A stretch of 64,000 nucleotides of DNA. Origin: Corynespora cassiicola (Eukaryota; Ascomycota; Dothideomycetes; Pleosporales; Corynesporascaceae). The notes below the pieces were generated by a model that was not told where the DNA came from, did not search any database, and worked only from the letters and a program-made list of their open reading frames with translations. Of this stretch, positions 11,023 through 22,888 are shown in pieces. The stretch is taken from NCBI GenBank assembly GCA_022059125.1, contig JAEUWY010000001.1:186001-250000 (forward strand), read 5' to 3'. The position numbers and the translations under genes are program-made. How positions within the stretch are numbered: the first letter of the stretch is position 1; each line of letters opens with the position of its first letter.

Positions 11023-13611
11023 CTACTGGAATCCAAAGTTCGGTTCAAGCTTTGGAGAGGAAGGAACAGTATCAGAAAAATAAGAAGCTTTCCTCCCCTT
11101 CTTCCCCTTCTTCACCCTTTTTGTAGACTCAGCAACAGGCTCAACATCAGGCTCAACAACAGGCCCAGAAACGGGCTCAGCAACGGGCTCAGAGGCCTTT
11201 ATTGACTCATTGTAACCCCCAATTACAGGTATTTCAACTTCATCTAACTCATCATCGACAACCCCCCCGGAGCTTGTGTGGGCAGACACTGATGACAGCG
11301 CTGGCGAAAAACTTCCGAATGCTTCTTTGCAAGCTGTCGCATCCTGGGCACCTATTCATAACCATACGTTAGCCCTCTTCCGACCTCCTTAAACTATCCT
11401 AATATTGACGTAGTGTTATACGCACCTTGCAATTTCCCGAGCATAAACCTCTTGCAAGTCTCCGAGCCCTTGGTCAACACATCCAACTGTTTTGTCAATT
11501 GCTTACGCCTCGCTCGACTCTCTTCCGACTCGCCCGCAATACTCTTCACCAAATCAGCACCAAGATATGTGACTTTAATTGGTGAAAGAATGTCACTAAG
11601 TCTGGCGATAATGTTTGTTTCGATGGCTTCCACAGCGATGTCGTCGACGAATCGCTTGAGTGCAACCTAGGAGGACACAAACGTCTGTCAGTTTGATGAT
11701 CCCAGATTATGAAATCAATGAACGGTGGGGACAACGTACCTTATAATAAGCATGCATACAATCTAACGCCTCTGAGCATGCATATTGATCCATGTTCGGT
11801 TCATTACGCATCATCAATGCCTCTAGCAATGGACGATAGTCTATATGTCCGTAATGATGTGACCCGGACGGTTGGAGTGACTCGATACCAAAAAAATCCT
11901 GAATGACGCGTGTGAATTCTGCTCTACTCCTCTCTTGTCTAACTTTCTGTACTGTTTCCGTGAAGTAATGATTGTATGTGATCGGGTGCCCGCACTGGTG
12001 TGCCGCAAGTAAGTCCAAAGCCTTCCCTTTTAAATTCTTCACAATTTCCTCGAAGGCGGGCTCTATTAACACCTGAAACAGCATGTCGCAATTCGAAGCG
12101 TCTGCGATGTAAGCGACGATGTGTTGGAGAAATGCTTTCACTACACGTGCTACCTCCTCGATATGAGATTGGACGAGCGCTTCCCAAGGCTTCGATTGTT
12201 CGATGAAGAGATCAGATACAATCATGGGGTTGAAGGTACCGGGGAGTTCGCGACCACGGGTACGTTTCATCAAGTCTCCGATGTGATCAAGGAATTTGGC
12301 GCGGGTGAGGATCTTCGCATTTGAAGTGCGATATTTTGAGGGCTTTTCATTGGGAAGGTCCGAGATATTGTAGCAGTGGCCTTCGCGAGCAATGGTTTCG
12401 GCGAAAGATTGGTTAAGGTTCTGTACTATAGCACGAATTCGTTTCTGGTAGCCAGTATCGGTCTTGGCATCTCCAAAGAAGGGATTGCTATAAGTTCCGT
12501 CGACAGCAGCTTTCGTGAGGGATTGGAAGGTCTGGCTAAGGGTGAGGAGATAGAGACGCTGTTCTTTGCTATTGGCCCGGGGTTGACCTAGCTTTTGTAG
12601 TTGGGTGCGGCAGGCGGTAGACTTGAGTTCGATTTCCTCGATGAGACTTGGAAGTTCGGCAGCAATTTGGGCGAGTAAAAGTTTGCTTAGTCGCCCCCTC
12701 AAGAGTGTGATTCCAAGGATGGAATCGGGAAGAGTGGTCCATATACCCTCGGAGAAAAATTGTCTTTCTTTTTCGTCCCGCTTGTGGAGAGACCAAGATC
12801 CAGCCTCTGAATCCATGTTTTTGAGGACATGCCATCCGAGACGAAACTCAACGTCAAGATTCTGGGCAAGTGTAATATACATGGCTTCGCTGTCAGACCC
12901 TGGAATCAAAGTGTCAGGCTTTGTGATCACACCAAGCGTGCGAGTTCCAGTCGTATCAGCAGCTCGGGCGAGCTTCAGCACAATCTGATTCGCGTAGTCA
13001 TTCTTCGCAGAGACCACCGCAAGAATGATGCTCCTGGACTCTTTCATGTATGATTTGACGACATCTTGTACAAGTTCAATGTCGGTTGCGGATTGCTGCT
13101 TCGTCTCGGAATGAATGAGACCAGGCAAGTCAACTATCGTAAGATGTGGCCGGTCAGGGCCAGATACTTCAATCCGCAAGAGGTTCTTGGAAAATGCCCG
13201 ACCGAAACTGCCTATGGCCATGGCGGTCTTGGCATTTTCGATCAATGCTGGCAGTGCATCGAAGCTGTCCAGTGTCTCACGAAAGTTGCTGAGAGAGGCA
13301 CGCTCTGATTCGCTGTGAGAGTGATGCGGGACGATAGAGACGCTAACGCCAACGTTTGGCGTCTTTCGTAGGATCAACTCGGTTGGAAAACGAGTGCACA
13401 GGTTGCTCTTTACCGGAAAAGATACGCCTGAGATGGCTTCAAGGACAGAGCTTTTGCCAGAGGATTGGTCGCCGCAAACGATGATTTGTGGTAACGAGAC
13501 ATAATGATCGATACCTTGGGAGCGGAGACGATCTACCGAGTCAAGAAGCTCTAATTGGTCCTTTGAGCAGAGTCCATCAAGTACATCGTTGGCGAACGGC
13601 TTCAAAACCAT
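11023..13611 (-). CDS. Dynamin-like (Mx-type) large GTPase
   Basis: This is a membrane-remodelling GTPase of the dynamin superfamily. The model is exon 1 13611-11740, intron 11739-11667 (GTACGT..TAG, 73 bp, branch CTGAC), exon 2 11666-11426, intron 11425-11352 (GTGCGT..TAG, 74 bp, branch CTAAC), exon 3 11351-11023, giving 813 residues. GTPase motifs are clear: GDQSSGKS at about 47-54 (P-loop), DLPG at 161-164 and TKPD at 230-233. The middle/stalk helices follow, and exon 2 supplies a GED-like helix. The C-terminus is unusual: a Glu-Pro-Val repeat run (EPVAEPVSGPVVEPDVEPVAE), then a basic KRVKKGKKGRK stretch. No PH domain is visible, which fits Mx/fungal soluble dynamin-like proteins more than classical dynamin. 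No lesion is seen. The exact cellular membrane cannot be told from sequence. Confidence 0.92.
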
Positions 13612-15756
13612 TATGAATAATGGAGTGGGGTGAGCACCAAGACCACTGTGAACGATGGAGGTAGTGACTTTCCAGTTGGAACAAGGTAATAAGATGTTTT
13701 TAATGATGGAATACTGTGCTGGGGGTGCCGTGTATTATTTAAAAACATAAAAGCCCTCATGGTCGCCATAATAGGTGGAGGCTGCCAGTTATCATGGCAT
13801 AACATCATCTCGAACTTATCCCATGTCGATGCCCTAAAAAACGCATGGCGCAGCCTTTAACCCTATTATTGGTCTTCTACATCAGGCTTGTATGCAGAAT
13901 GCGAATCAGGCTTATCTATAGCCAATGACGCGCTCTCTAAATGATCATACTGCTTGATTTCGGCTGAAAAAAGAAAATCAAGGGCTTACAAGCTTACAAG
14001 TACGTCATAAGAGTAAAATGAAAAAGATTTGGGAGACAGAGGCTTAAGGAATGCAACTATGCTGATGGTGAGCACCATTATTACTAGAGACAACGGTAAT
14101 AAGGCTGAAACTAGGAAAATTCCAGCCATATGGCCACAGAAATAGTACTGTAAAGTATATGAAGCTGTATGATGATGATTTTATGTCATTAGTTTTAACA
14201 TCGTTTAGTATTTTTGATATCTAACAAACAGATGTGCGGGAATTGTAGCCTGCACTCCAATTCTCGGCGCGACAATGTGGATATTTGGCGTCAATTGCCA
14301 CCACGAGCAGAGAAGACGGCCAAACTGTTTTTGCCCTAACTTATGAGGCTGGCTCGCTTTTGGCCAAGGAGATCACGTAGTAATGTTTTGTATTTCGTAG
14401 TTGATGAGATTGGGTAGCAGAAAATCTCAAAATACGGTTTGTTGTGAACAAAGCGTCCTAAAAACGATATCGAAATCGGAAACCCACCGCGAAAACTTGA
14501 ATAAGTTTTATAATATCTTGAACCCCAGAAAATAATTGTCAAATATATCAAATATGCAATTAAAACATGGGTCTGACTTGATCGATTTTGTTTATTAGTA
14601 CCTCTGCTAGGGAATGTTTTCGAATTGAGCTGCCAACACCTGCCAGTATTTCATTCCATCGTTTCGTTCCATTCTAAGTAGATACAACGATTCAAGTGGT
14701 CACGCTTTGTAGCGCTTTTCACTTTTATCTTTTCTTTTGGGAAAAATCTCTCTGTTGATCTAATATAACTTTTCAGGGCTTCCATTAAGCGAAATATGGC
14801 GGCAAGCAGTAATGGCAGGACACTTTTTGATAAAGGGCCTCTGTTACATCGTAATCTAAAGACAATAGAGATATCTTGGACCTCAATCTTGTAAGTGGGA
14901 AAAAGAAGGATATGGAGTATTTTTTCCCCATCGAAATCATGTGACAGGGCAGTGACTGGATCACGATAATAACGGCACCTGCTTATCGTATAAGCAATAT
15001 GTTCTTGTCAAGACCCATATCTTTGGGTGTGGAATTTTTTCATATGCGACAGAAGACGATAAGGGATTTGACGGGATGTGGCTGCGTGTCGTAAAGCTCT
15101 ATTGGCCACCTTTAATGTGGAGTGTCAACTTGCGGACTAAAAGAAAGAATGCAGATCTTCTTTGCGTTAATTTTAACCCAATAGAATGCCCTGAAGGTAG
15201 TTTCTGGCGCGTGTTTTCTGACGTGCCCCGCCTAGCATCGCATGGTTGAGTGATTCAAGGTTATCCATGCTAACGAAGGGCCTTTCATGATTGGATAGCA
15301 GATACGAGGGACCAACAGAACTCCAATAAGAGGGAAATTTCTATCTTTGCACTATATCGTTACTAAATATATTGCACGGCAAGCATGTCGACGGTCCTGA
15401 CATCACATGGATTAACTTGCTTATATTTCAGAGCGAATTGGAATAAAAACGCAAGGGAAAAGTAACCAAGTGGCCGAAATTAGGCAAAGCCTCTGATGGA
15501 GGTTCTTCACCGCTTGTTTTGTACAACCGTAGCTACTAGCTCATTGGTAGTATATTTCGTGGCTACTTTCCAGCCGATATTCTGTGCATGAAAAGCAACG
15601 GTTTATCTTATACTATTGTGCGACATTTCGTGTACGTAATTTGAATGTTCTGTCTGTGGAAACCTTTTATTGCTCTCAAATCCATGAAACCGCTATCTCT
15701 GTTCCCAGACCCTCTAGTTTACATCAAATTGTACTTGCAATAGCTCAATATTGCAG
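13612..15756. other. Long AT-rich intergenic stretch
   Basis: About 2.1 kb without a supported gene. Short frames at 13611-13808, 14336-14551 and 15584-15928 have no features. No dispersed repeat shared with the rest of the window was noticed. Confidence 0.5.
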
Positions 15757-16978
15757 ATGTCTTTTTCGGCAGAAGCGACAGTCTACCTCGCGTGCAGGGC
15801 AATATTCACCGGCCAAAACGCTCAACTACGAAAACAGAAGAAGATTAGGGAGCTCATTGAGAAACGCAAGGCGTCTCTTAGCCCTTTGCTTGCCGAATTC
15901 AACATCGCAGGGGTCGTTGACATCGTGAAACGCCTTCTAGACAACCGGATTTTTGAGTCTGATTTCCGGGCTAAGGAGGAGTTTCCTGAGCTGTTTCTTT
16001 CCTGTCCAGAAAGAATTAAGCAGCGCGCAGATTCGGAAAATATTGCTGCACGGTCTGTCAAGGAGGCTTTGGAGGAGATTGAATCCTCGAATCAATCTGA
16101 AAATGAGTTAGATGAAAGAGATGGCAGTAAGCACTTTCAAGAACTCTCTGAAGACGGTGAGCTATCGCCCGGTAAGTTTGTTTCTTTGGCAGTACAGACA
16201 GTGATTTTACTTACAACAACTATCAGTGCACTCCGTAAACAAAAACCTACCTTCTCTCTACCCTTCACTCCTTCCCTATAAAACACAACACGAGATTTTG
16301 ACAACTGTTCAGTATGTACTAGAGGAATGCTTTTTTGACTTCTTCAAATGTTGGAAACCGTCAATACTCTCTGAGATCGGCTGGGATTGTGCTGAAGCAG
16401 GAGAGCTGACAAAATGGACCCGTATTCTCTCCAAACATTCTGGAAAGATTCCATCCCATGCTTTTGCGCTAGAAGATGGACATTCCCTAAATGATGTGCT
16501 CTTCTCCACACACAAACTTCGGCATACTGCAGTCCACCGACTCCCAACTACAGCTCGTGGAGTAATTCAGCTAATCGATTCCGCCCGAAATGTTACTGCC
16601 ACTCTCAAAGATGTCCAACGAACAGCTCAGCTCGAAGAACTTCTTCTCGAGGCGGAGAGTAAGGTTAACGCTATGGAGCTGAACAAAAATGTTCTCGAAG
16701 ATGAACTTGCTCGCGAGCTTCAACATATTTGTCAACAACGCAAGGAGCTAGAAACAAAGGAAGAGTGCCTTAGGGAAATGCTAAGCGACAGTGATATAAA
16801 AAACAGGTTGCTGGTAGGCTCATTGCTTGAAGATTCGATGAAGAAAATATTTTCCGGAGGACCCAAATCGAATTCTGTTCCAGGGGATGATGGCCAGAAC
16901 TTCAAGGTTCAGGGAAATGTCAAGGAGAATGGATGGAGGTATTACATGGAGTTTGTAAAGCAAGGTTTGGGGCTATAG
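15757..16978 (+). CDS. Conserved fungal protein of unknown function with C-terminal coiled coil
   Basis: The model is exon 1 15757-16171 (ATG at 15757), intron 16172-16226 (GTAAGT..CAG, 55 bp), exon 2 16227-16978, joined in frame to give 388 residues. The N-terminal part is helical and charged. The middle contains a THKLRHTAVHRLPTTARGV segment, which I recall from a family of uncharacterised proteins common in ascomycete genomes. A long predicted coiled coil (LEELLLEAESKVNAMELNK through about QQRKELETKEECL) follows it. No signal peptide or membrane segment is visible. The role is unknown. The frame is intact and has no partner nearby. Confidence 0.75.
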
Positions 16979-18068
16979 AATCAAGATAGTAACGATCCAA
17001 ATTACGAAGTGAAAAGAACATACTGGGTATAGATGAAGTTACGGAATGCTTGAACTTGCTGAGCCTTCACTGCACCTGCTGACTATGAAAATGAGTCGTG
17101 ATTTAGTCTATAGGAACGGGAATAGCTTGTGTCTATCTGCGCTCAACAAAGTGATCGCCGCCGTGTAGTGGTATACAAATCAGCATCATGATCTTTTGTT
17201 GCGCTTTTGGTGCCATGAACACATGTCGCCCTGATGAGCGCTAGACTCAGTGATCTCATATTGTGGAAAATCGGTATATTAATTTTGGTTGCATCCGAGC
17301 CTCGTACTGACACATACTGACCGAGGTGCACAAGCTTGCAAGCCTTGTGGAACAAAGCTCAGGTCAACGCTCTGGCCGAGCCTCCCTCGGACTGTTGAAG
17401 CTCTCTATCAACGCCGGCGGCCATGCGCTCTATCGTACGATTAATGTCTCTCATGTTGGGCTTGACGAACGCTTTGCGCTTGAAGAAACACGACTAGCAG
17501 GTGGACTGAATTTGTTGCGGCCAGCGCTAGTGGCGTTTCACTTCCTGACTGTGATGCACTCTACTCAGGTTGGACATCCTCAACATATTTGGGCTTTCGC
17601 TATGATTTGATTTGAGCGTAGGTGCTCTTGTGAGGAGGGAAATGGCGCGCCTCCTTGGGAAAGGAGCTGAGCGTGACTTTAAGCACTCGTCGGGCCGAAG
17701 CGTAAGAGAACCACAGGTTTCTTGCGACCCCAATCTGGAAAATTCAAGCCTCTAGGCTGAGAAAAGCACCATTCCTAACGAAGGGTGAGATTGCATAATA
17801 AGAATCCACCGTTACGACAAGCTGTGCAAAGGGGAAAAAACATCCAAACGTCTCCGTTCTTCATTCGTTCCCATTGTCAAATAACGGAATGCTACAAAAT
17901 AACCACTTCACTTTTTATACTAGAACCTGCACATGTACATGCACCTCTAGACGTATATGCTTGCTATTTGGTGTATGTATGGATTCTAACCTCTTCTGAG
18001 CATTCAACATCAAAACAATTATGATGAATTGGGGAGCATAGAATTCCATTCTTTCTCTCGTATTGTGC
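16979..18068. other. Intergenic stretch with a copy of repeat E
   Basis: No supported gene apart from short frames. Dispersed repeat E copy 2 lies at 17330-17585. Confidence 0.5.
17330..17585 (+). repeat. Dispersed repeat E, copy 2
   Basis: It aligns on the plus strand with 47855-48075 and with the minus strand of 8335-8590. It begins near GAACAAAGCTCAGGTCAACG and includes GGCGGCCATGCGCTC and GGGCTTGACGAACGCTTTGC. It is more diverged than the other two copies. Confidence 0.7.
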
Positions 18069-18725
18069 TTAGTTCTCTGCATCAATCGCTTCCATCTGGT
18101 TCAAGACTTTTTCGCGATATTCTAGGTTCTCCTCCCACTTGCAAAGCTTGACTTGTTGTTTCCATATCTCTTCTTGTTCCAACTTGATTTGCCTGTATTG
18201 TCTGATCTGTTCCAGTATCTTAGATGGAAGCTCTTCGTTCAGTTGTGCAACACTCTGTTGAGTAATGTACGTGATGTTCTCCCCGATCCAACACCCTTTC
18301 TTGTTCTGTGTCATTGGTGCCAGAATCAAGCTCACTAGCGCACCATCAATGAGATAGCCCATGAACAAGTCGCTCTCAAACGTCTTCTCATCAAGTGTCG
18401 CACTTGAATCGGGAAGTTTTATCTGGATACACTGAGGCACTCCAATGTATTTGAAGTCCCTCAAGAAGTCATCACAGAGGTCATCTTCATCGAAACGAAG
18501 AATGTCCTGGTTCTCCTCTTTGATGTCGAGAACTGCTTGCACATACTCCATTTTCCCATGCCGATATGCAGTGCCAATTGCATGACCGCATTCTTTGAGA
18601 CTGTATTGTGATCCTTCCCCTGAGGAGGCTCTTTTCCGCTTAGTTGCTCGTTTTGAGACTCTTCCTTTTTTTACCACTTGTCTGCCTTCTTCAACTGGTT
18701 TCTTCGGTGCACTGGAGCGAGGCAT
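18069..18725 (-). CDS. Small basic-acidic protein of unknown function
   Basis: The 218-residue single-exon frame starts with ATG at 18725. The N-terminus is strongly basic (KKGRVSKRATKRKRASSGEG), like a nuclear localisation signal. The centre is acidic with an RFDEDDLCDDFLRDF segment. The last 60 residues form a predicted coiled coil rich in Gln, Glu and Lys (ILEQIRQYRQIKLEQEEIW). No domain is recognised. It could be a nuclear protein. Its coding bias looks real compared with the surrounding chance frames. Confidence 0.6.
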   Translation of the reverse strand: MPRSSAPKKPVEEGRQVVKKGRVSKRATKRKRASSGEGSQYSLKECGHAIGTAYRHGKMEYVQAVLDIKEENQDILRFDEDDLCDDFLRDFKYIGVPQCIQIKLPDSSATLDEKTFESDLFMGYLIDGALVSLILAPMTQNKKGCWIGENITYITQQSVAQLNEELPSKILEQIRQYRQIKLEQEEIWKQQVKLCKWEENLEYREKVLNQMEAIDAEN

Positions 18726-18949
18726 TGGAAAGGCGTTACGATGTTCCCAGGTGCGTAAAGAGTAGATAAGGTCGTAGTATTATGGCTAAATAGCTTTTGA
18801 ATATATCTGGAAAGATGATTTCGATTGTGAGGAGGCTTATAGGAAGGCAAGGAAATGTGCTTGAGAAGACTTGGACTGAGCTGATGGAGGCCGACTTTGT
18901 ATTCGGACGGGGAATGGAAACAACACCTTAGACATGCTGGAAGCTCTTC

Positions 18950-19043
18950 GCCGCTTCTATTTTCAGTCTTCACTCTTCGATTTTGGTTTTTGACTTTGGT
19001 CTTTAGTTCCATTTTCTATCCCCTGCAATGCGGCACAGTGGCC
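18950..19043 (-). repeat. Short dispersed repeat F, copy 1
   Basis: The minus strand reads GCCGCATTGCAGGGG, then an A-rich stretch with AAAAACCAAAATCGAAG and GTGAAGACTGAAAATAG. It aligns with 21012-21105 on the plus strand. Family unknown. Confidence 0.6.
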
Positions 19044-19049
19044 AATAAC

Positions 19050-21005
19050 GACTTTTCAATGGGGGCGCTTAACAGTTGAGCCGCCACAAGCGGTCGTTTT
19101 ATCCCTCAAACGCTTTGGTGATGATCATCCAACCCAACTGCGCCTCACTGGAGCCGAGTTCATGAGATCACATCCAACAATTTGATACAAGCGCCAGGAT
19201 TCCGCCAAGAGCGCCAAGGCTTTGTATCTACCCTGCATGTCTTGACAAGTTCGCTTCAAATTGATCTTCATTTTCGAATATTGGACTGTGAACTATCTTC
19301 CAAAGACATATCGCTCATTTTATGATGGGGGAGACGAAAAAGAACAGCAGAAGCAGGTCAGTTCTGAGCTTCATAGATTCAGGTTCGACTGGAATGCAGC
19401 TAGAGGATGTGAGGCGAGTCGGAGGCACAGGTGCGTATCATATTGCAGGATATACATGCTATGTTTGTTGAGCTTAGCGCCGGGGCTATAAAATTGCAGC
19501 GTTAGCAGTGGTGGCGCAGAGCTTTAGGTATGGCAGCGGCGAAGTCGCTTGTGGCAAGGGGCAGCAAGGCACCATGGAGAATGGTGCGTTAGTTGGAGAA
19601 ATTGAGGAATGTGACAATGGATAGGGCTGTGTAAATGTGTTGGCAGCGCAATAGCGGGTCCTGATATCAGCCCATCTGGTATTATATGGCGACCGACAGT
19701 CCGTCAAACAAAGATAATGATGAACTGCCTTCCCTCTTTTACGATACCTTCGTATCCGTTATTTTGATGACAGCAAGGCCATTAACAAGAAATCGCTTAC
19801 GTGTCTTATCTCATGGCCATACTTTCCGAAGGGAATGGCCTTTACCACGCGTTAACTGCACATCTCACTCATCCATAGCTATAGGAGGATCGCCACCTTC
19901 ACGATTTCAATCTGCTATCACAAAGCGCCCTTTAAATAAGCCTTCGTTTAATATTCCGAGTAAGCTAACCTATATCCTCTCTACTTGCCAATAGAAGTAC
20001 TCCAACCATCGCTGTTTTCTTCAGCAGCAAGCGCGCAAGAAGACAAACAGAAAAAATTACTTCTAAGCTCTTCCATTTCGTTGTCCAAATTTAGGATTGC
20101 ATTCGTAAAGTTCTGAGTGGCGCAAATGTTATCAAAGCGTGCGTTTTTCTTGTCTGCTTCGTAGGCGGTGAAACTTTTCTCTTCATTAAATGGAAAACGG
20201 TATGTACAGTCTCCACCCGAAAAGCAGTCCGATCCTCATGTACTCTTTCCGCTTGAATCACGATTTATAGGATATCGGATTGAGAAGCTGTGGCCGGGAA
20301 TTTCTTAGCAGAATGAGCACCGGATAGCAAATTTATCTAATGTCCACCATTACGTGTACAGAGAGGGGCAAAACGGTCTATCACTCGCTCGTATTTTGTC
20401 GCGCGCGCTCAAGAGTGGCAGACGGTTGCGAAAGGATAGTATGCATCGTAGGGAACGCCTTACGTCAGCTTTGATGGCCCTCCTGCGGATAGTCGAAATA
20501 TAGAGAATGACTGAGAGGTCCACGGTGAACCTCTCCTCTGCACTAGGTCGTTGACAGAGTAGCGCGGAGGTGGCACCTAGGCCATGCGGGGCAGTCCCGC
20601 ACTGTGGCCATGCAAGGGGGCCTGCTATTTTTGTCAACTTTGCCGCCGGGGCTGTCCAATCACATCAACCACTGCGTGCATAGGTCACCGCTCCAGGATT
20701 CACTTGTCGACGCACAAGCACAGATCACGCTTACCGCTTGCGGCTTGGAGGCGGACCGTAAGGCCTATCGCAGTATTGCCGGGGTCCGTTCTAGTCCTGA
20801 CTTATATATTGAGACTCTGTGGCGGAAGAACACATCGAGTGCTTTCCTTGCTTTTGCCCCTCTCATTTGTTATGCTGCTGGTTTTTCTTGTCAGAGCTTC
20901 TGCCATGCCTCATAGTAGTAAAACGCAGAACTTGCATCAAATTCTCAAGTATCCGGGAAGAAACAAAGTAGCTTCAGGTGAGTACCGGACCGTTAGGCCT
21001 ATAAT
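19050..21005. other. Intergenic stretch, no supported gene
   Basis: Frames at 19261-19491, 19686-19994, 20350-20637 and 20584-21051 overlap one another on both strands and show no domain, signal peptide or splice continuation. I found no gene to support here. Confidence 0.45.
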
Positions 21006-21011
21006 TAGAAG

Positions 21012-21105
21012 TCGCTGCGCCGCATCGCAAGGGACACAGATTGGACCATAAACGAAAAACCGAAACTGAAAAACCAAAATTGAAGACTGAAATAGAAACA
21101 TGCCT
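21012..21105 (+). repeat. Short dispersed repeat F, copy 2
   Basis: It starts CGCTGCGCCGCATCGCAAGGG and runs through an A-rich part with AAAAACCAAAATTGAAGACTG. It is the inverted partner of 18950-19043, about 2 kb away. Confidence 0.6.
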
Positions 21106-21177
21106 CATTATAGAAGCTCGGCACCTCAAAATTTGCAGCTTGCTTTACTGCGCCATGAAGAGAAGCAGCTTGACGTG

Positions 21178-21347
21178 TGTGTATAGACTTGGGACACCTC
21201 CGTGTCACGTGACTATGATGTTTTAGACTTACACAATTACTGATTGTAACAATGTCGGTCTCGAAAATTGGCATTGCTTGTGAAGTAGTATAGAGTCTTA
21301 CTTGTAGACATCAGATAGAAAACATCACTTCTTCCCATCCTCTAACA
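21178..21347 (+). repeat. Solo-LTR-like repeat A, diverged copy
   Basis: It aligns with 39364-39532 and its mirror in the inverted arms. Shared blocks include GACTTGGGACACC, GATGTTTTAGAC, CAATGTCGGTCTC, TTGTAGACATCAG and GAAAACATCACTTCTTCCCA. It ends TCTAACA. Many of the differences are transitions. Confidence 0.7.
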
Positions 21348-22888
21348 CTGTCCCTGCGTCACGCGACACCCACCGTGGCGCAACAGCCTCGCACTTCGGT
21401 CCTTCAGAGTTTCTCGTGCGCATATCTATAAACCTGCGATGAACCTGGTAAAATTCTGCAGTCATTTCACTGCCATACTATCCACCCCCGATAGGGAATA
21501 CTACGATATTGGCCGTGCTGTCCACGGTTTTGTCGATAGCCTCAATCCACTTGTCAGCAATACCCCCTGCCTACTCGCCACTTGGAAAGTCCCCCTAAAA
21601 TTCGGATGAATAGAAGCGCATATTAATCAACAGAGCCTAATTATCTACTTTCGATATGTCACCTTGACCCAAATATTTATCCTGAGAGTTTTTTTTGGCT
21701 TAGTGACCCAATTTAACATGCCTAGATGTGCAGCTGTCTGTATCTAAACAGAGCGCTCGATCTCCGGTTCCTGATAAAGTCCATTTTCGAGACTCTGCCC
21801 TCGCTTCGCCCTATCCAGAAATGATTGGGCTGCTCTCAGTATTATCAGCGAAAAATCATGAAGCTCCACGCTGTGCTGAAAGCGTCGCAATTTCTGGTTG
21901 GAATGAAAAGACAGATAGAAAGAGAGTAGGCTCGCGGTCTATATGTACCAACAGCAAAGGCCTCGACAGCTGCTGTATTTTTGTAAACCTTAGAGATCAA
22001 TGTAGCCTTAGTATTTGAAAATTCCAGAGTGGGTGTGCAAAGAGGCTTGTAATGTTTAGCTAAATTATTGTGAAAGCCGATGCATGCTGTTGTAAACAAT
22101 CTAAGAAGAAACGGTAGCCAGGGCTTCCTACTAGATTGATCTCAATAACGCATTACCTTAGAACTTTGATAAAGAATTTGTCTTGAATAAAAACAATAGA
22201 AGTTTCTTATGAATGTTCGCAAAACAGCGGCTTCAATCACTCGAAATCGATCGAGAAGTTGGGGTCGGTTTGTAGACCTTGTCACTAATTTGGGAAACTA
22301 CAGCGCGGAGTTTATCCCCGTGCTAACTCCGCCAATACCCCCACGCAAAATGGAGGTCCAAAATAGATATTCATCACTTCACTGGACTTCTTTACGTCTT
22401 CACTTGAATTTATGTATATTCCATGACAGCCGTACATATGAACCGGCATAAAGCTGTAAAACATGGTATAGTGATAGTCTTTGTACTTGCATCGAATCAC
22501 TTCGCTGTCTAATAAGCAGTCATTGTTCAGCTTCGATGTGAGAACAGTGAGTCTACGAAGAATTTCTTTGACTCGAGCTAGCTTTCAAATCTTGTCTCAA
22601 AATGGAACAACAGTCATAAATAATATGTATAGGCATCTTCAGATCCATCTCTGTACCTTCCGATCCTTCGGTTATTTGTGTCAGTATTTACGCAGTCTTC
22701 ACCACATCTATTCATTTGGTCTATATATGACCAGTGAAAGCACCTGATTCCAAGTCAGAGATCCTTGATATGTACTGACACACAGCATTGTAATACAACC
22801 TTTTGTTGGTTGTAGCGAGGTCTATTAAACAAGCACTCGCGCTGCTTGTCTTTTCGTCTACCAATATATAACGTATTACACATCGAGC
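21348..22888. other. Intergenic stretch, no supported gene
   Basis: Short frames at 21728-22018, 22209-22451 and 22481-22747 show nothing recognisable. No repeat shared within the window was noticed. Confidence 0.45.

Noticed and set aside
20584..21051. 155-residue frame with a hydrophobic middle
   Set aside because: Overlapping alternative frames, no recognisable family, no credible start context. Treated as chance.
21178..21347. Complete LTR retrotransposon around repeat A
   Set aside because: No gag-pol frame lies between any pair of A, B or C copies. They appear as solo pieces.
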